A DNA stretch of 6,250 nt. It comes from Anaerolineae bacterium. GTDB lineage: Bacteria > Chloroflexota > Anaerolineae > UBA1429. Both the position numbers and the translations under genes were made by a program. Below are positions 5,681-6,250 of this stretch, piece after piece. The notes below the pieces were generated by a model that saw only the letters and a list, made by a program, of their open reading frames with translations, had not been told where the DNA came from and did not search any database. Location of the stretch: NCBI GenBank assembly GCA_016928125.1, contig JAFGLK010000351.1:1-6250 (forward strand), written 5' to 3'. The first letter of the stretch is position 1. Every line of letters starts with the position of its first letter.

Positions 5681-6250
5681 TCACCAAATCAGGAGGCGTT
5701 CGCGCACCGTCTGCGCCAGATCGAGCTCCGCCTGGTCGCCGGAGTTGAGGTCGAGAAATAGCTGCAGCGGATGCGCCACCAGGAGCTGCTGTCCCGTCTC
5801 GCGTCTGCCCCAGTACACACTCTCGTCATAGGGCTGGAACACGAATACATACGTGCCGCCTCGCTCCTCGTTCAGCCCCAGGGCGCGCACCAGCGCCTCA
5901 GGAGATCCCATCCAGTAGAGCGCCAGCCTTGAGACGCGCTCGGGCTCGGCGAGCAGTGCATTGGCGCCGGTCCACAGGGTAAGCACGTAGCGGTTGAGAA
6001 ACTGATCGTGGCGCGAGACGAGCCGCGCCATCAGGTCGCTCAAGCTGCGCTGCGACCGGTAGATGCGAAAAGGGTTGCGCTTCAGGTCATAGTGGCGAGA
6101 CCACATATCGAGCAGCCCGGTGGGGTCGAACAGGTCCATGCCGTTGCGGCCTTTGGTCACCACGCCCAACTCGGCCAGGGCGGTCGTCGTCATGCTGGCC
6201 ATGCCCAGGCTCACATGGGCGGCTTTGGCCAGCGCACGCATGCTCCAGCG
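5681..6250 (-). CDS. AbiEi_2-type winged-helix regulator/antitoxin (N-terminus outside window)
   Basis: A partial gene whose frame stays open to the right edge (189 codons visible). The internal ATG at 6241 is preceded in frame by Arg-Trp-Ser, which fits the usual 'W..R.LA..A..S.G..S' helix-turn-helix, so the true start lies outside. Numbering from that Met, the winged helix spans about 1-40 and ends FDPTGLLDMW (38-47), as in AbiEi proteins ('DP..LL..W...Y'). The C-terminal domain shows LTLWTGANALLAEP (87-100), YVFVFQPYDESVYWG (131-145) and VAHPLQLFLDLNSGD (155-169), resembling the 'PvQlYlDL' signature of the family. Family members are transcriptional repressors/antitoxins of type IV AbiE systems, but many standalone copies exist. 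The holA gene occupies the space downstream, so no AbiEii toxin follows. It may be a solitary regulator, or paired with something upstream outside the window. Confidence 0.75.
   Translation of the reverse strand, partial: RWSMRALAKAAHVSLGMASMTTTALAELGVVTKGRNGMDLFDPTGLLDMWSRHYDLKRNPFRIYRSQRSLSDLMARLVSRHDQFLNRYVLTLWTGANALLAEPERVSRLALYWMGSPEALVRALGLNEERGGTYVFVFQPYDESVYWGRRETGQQLLVAHPLQLFLDLNSGDQAELDLAQTVRERLLIW

Overview
The window is GC-rich (about 60% by eye), tightly packed bacterial DNA. It holds five complete genes, and a sixth runs off the right edge. GTG starts, a DUF6391-type membrane protein, an AbiEi_2-type regulator and a secreted protein ending in a 'WPDxCLG...CAQV.TPGY' module together suggest a member of the Chloroflexota (Anaerolineae/Caldilineae-like). 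This is inference from gene content; no rRNA or other taxonomic marker is present. There is no IS element, CRISPR array, tRNA or rRNA.

Layout, left to right. 1-175: non-coding, with a possible leftward promoter overlapping a small perfect palindrome. 176-964 (+): membrane-anchored extracytoplasmic protein of unknown function. 965-1133: tail-to-tail gap with two short GC-rich hairpins. 1134-1826 (-): DUF4867 family cupin-like protein. 1827-2058: divergent promoter region. 2059-3123 (+): mannonate dehydratase, UxuA. 3124-3307: gap with a perfect 9-bp-stem hairpin. 3308-4168 (+): cytoplasmic SGNH/GDSL hydrolase. 4140-4634 (+): DUF6391 membrane protein, overlapping the hydrolase by 29 nt. 4653-5669 (+): DNA polymerase III delta subunit, HolA. 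5681-6250 (-): AbiEi-type winged-helix regulator, N-terminus beyond the window.

The genes form two functional groups. UxuA and the DUF4867 protein are transcribed divergently from a shared 232-nt region with a plausible promoter for each. That suggests co-regulation in hexuronate/sugar-acid catabolism: UxuA dehydrates D-mannonate to 2-keto-3-deoxygluconate, and DUF4867 may be an accessory enzyme or isomerase-like cupin. The second group is a compact probable operon, SGNH hydrolase-DUF6391-holA, which links an essential replication gene to two poorly understood proteins. It faces the AbiEi-like gene tail to tail across 11 nt, so no AbiEii toxin can follow that gene in its own direction.

Nothing here amounts to a clearly new multi-gene system. 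The points most worth a second look are the HxxEH / HPxCGT motif pair in the DUF6391 protein, the orphan AbiEi-like regulator, and the DUF4867-UxuA divergent pair.
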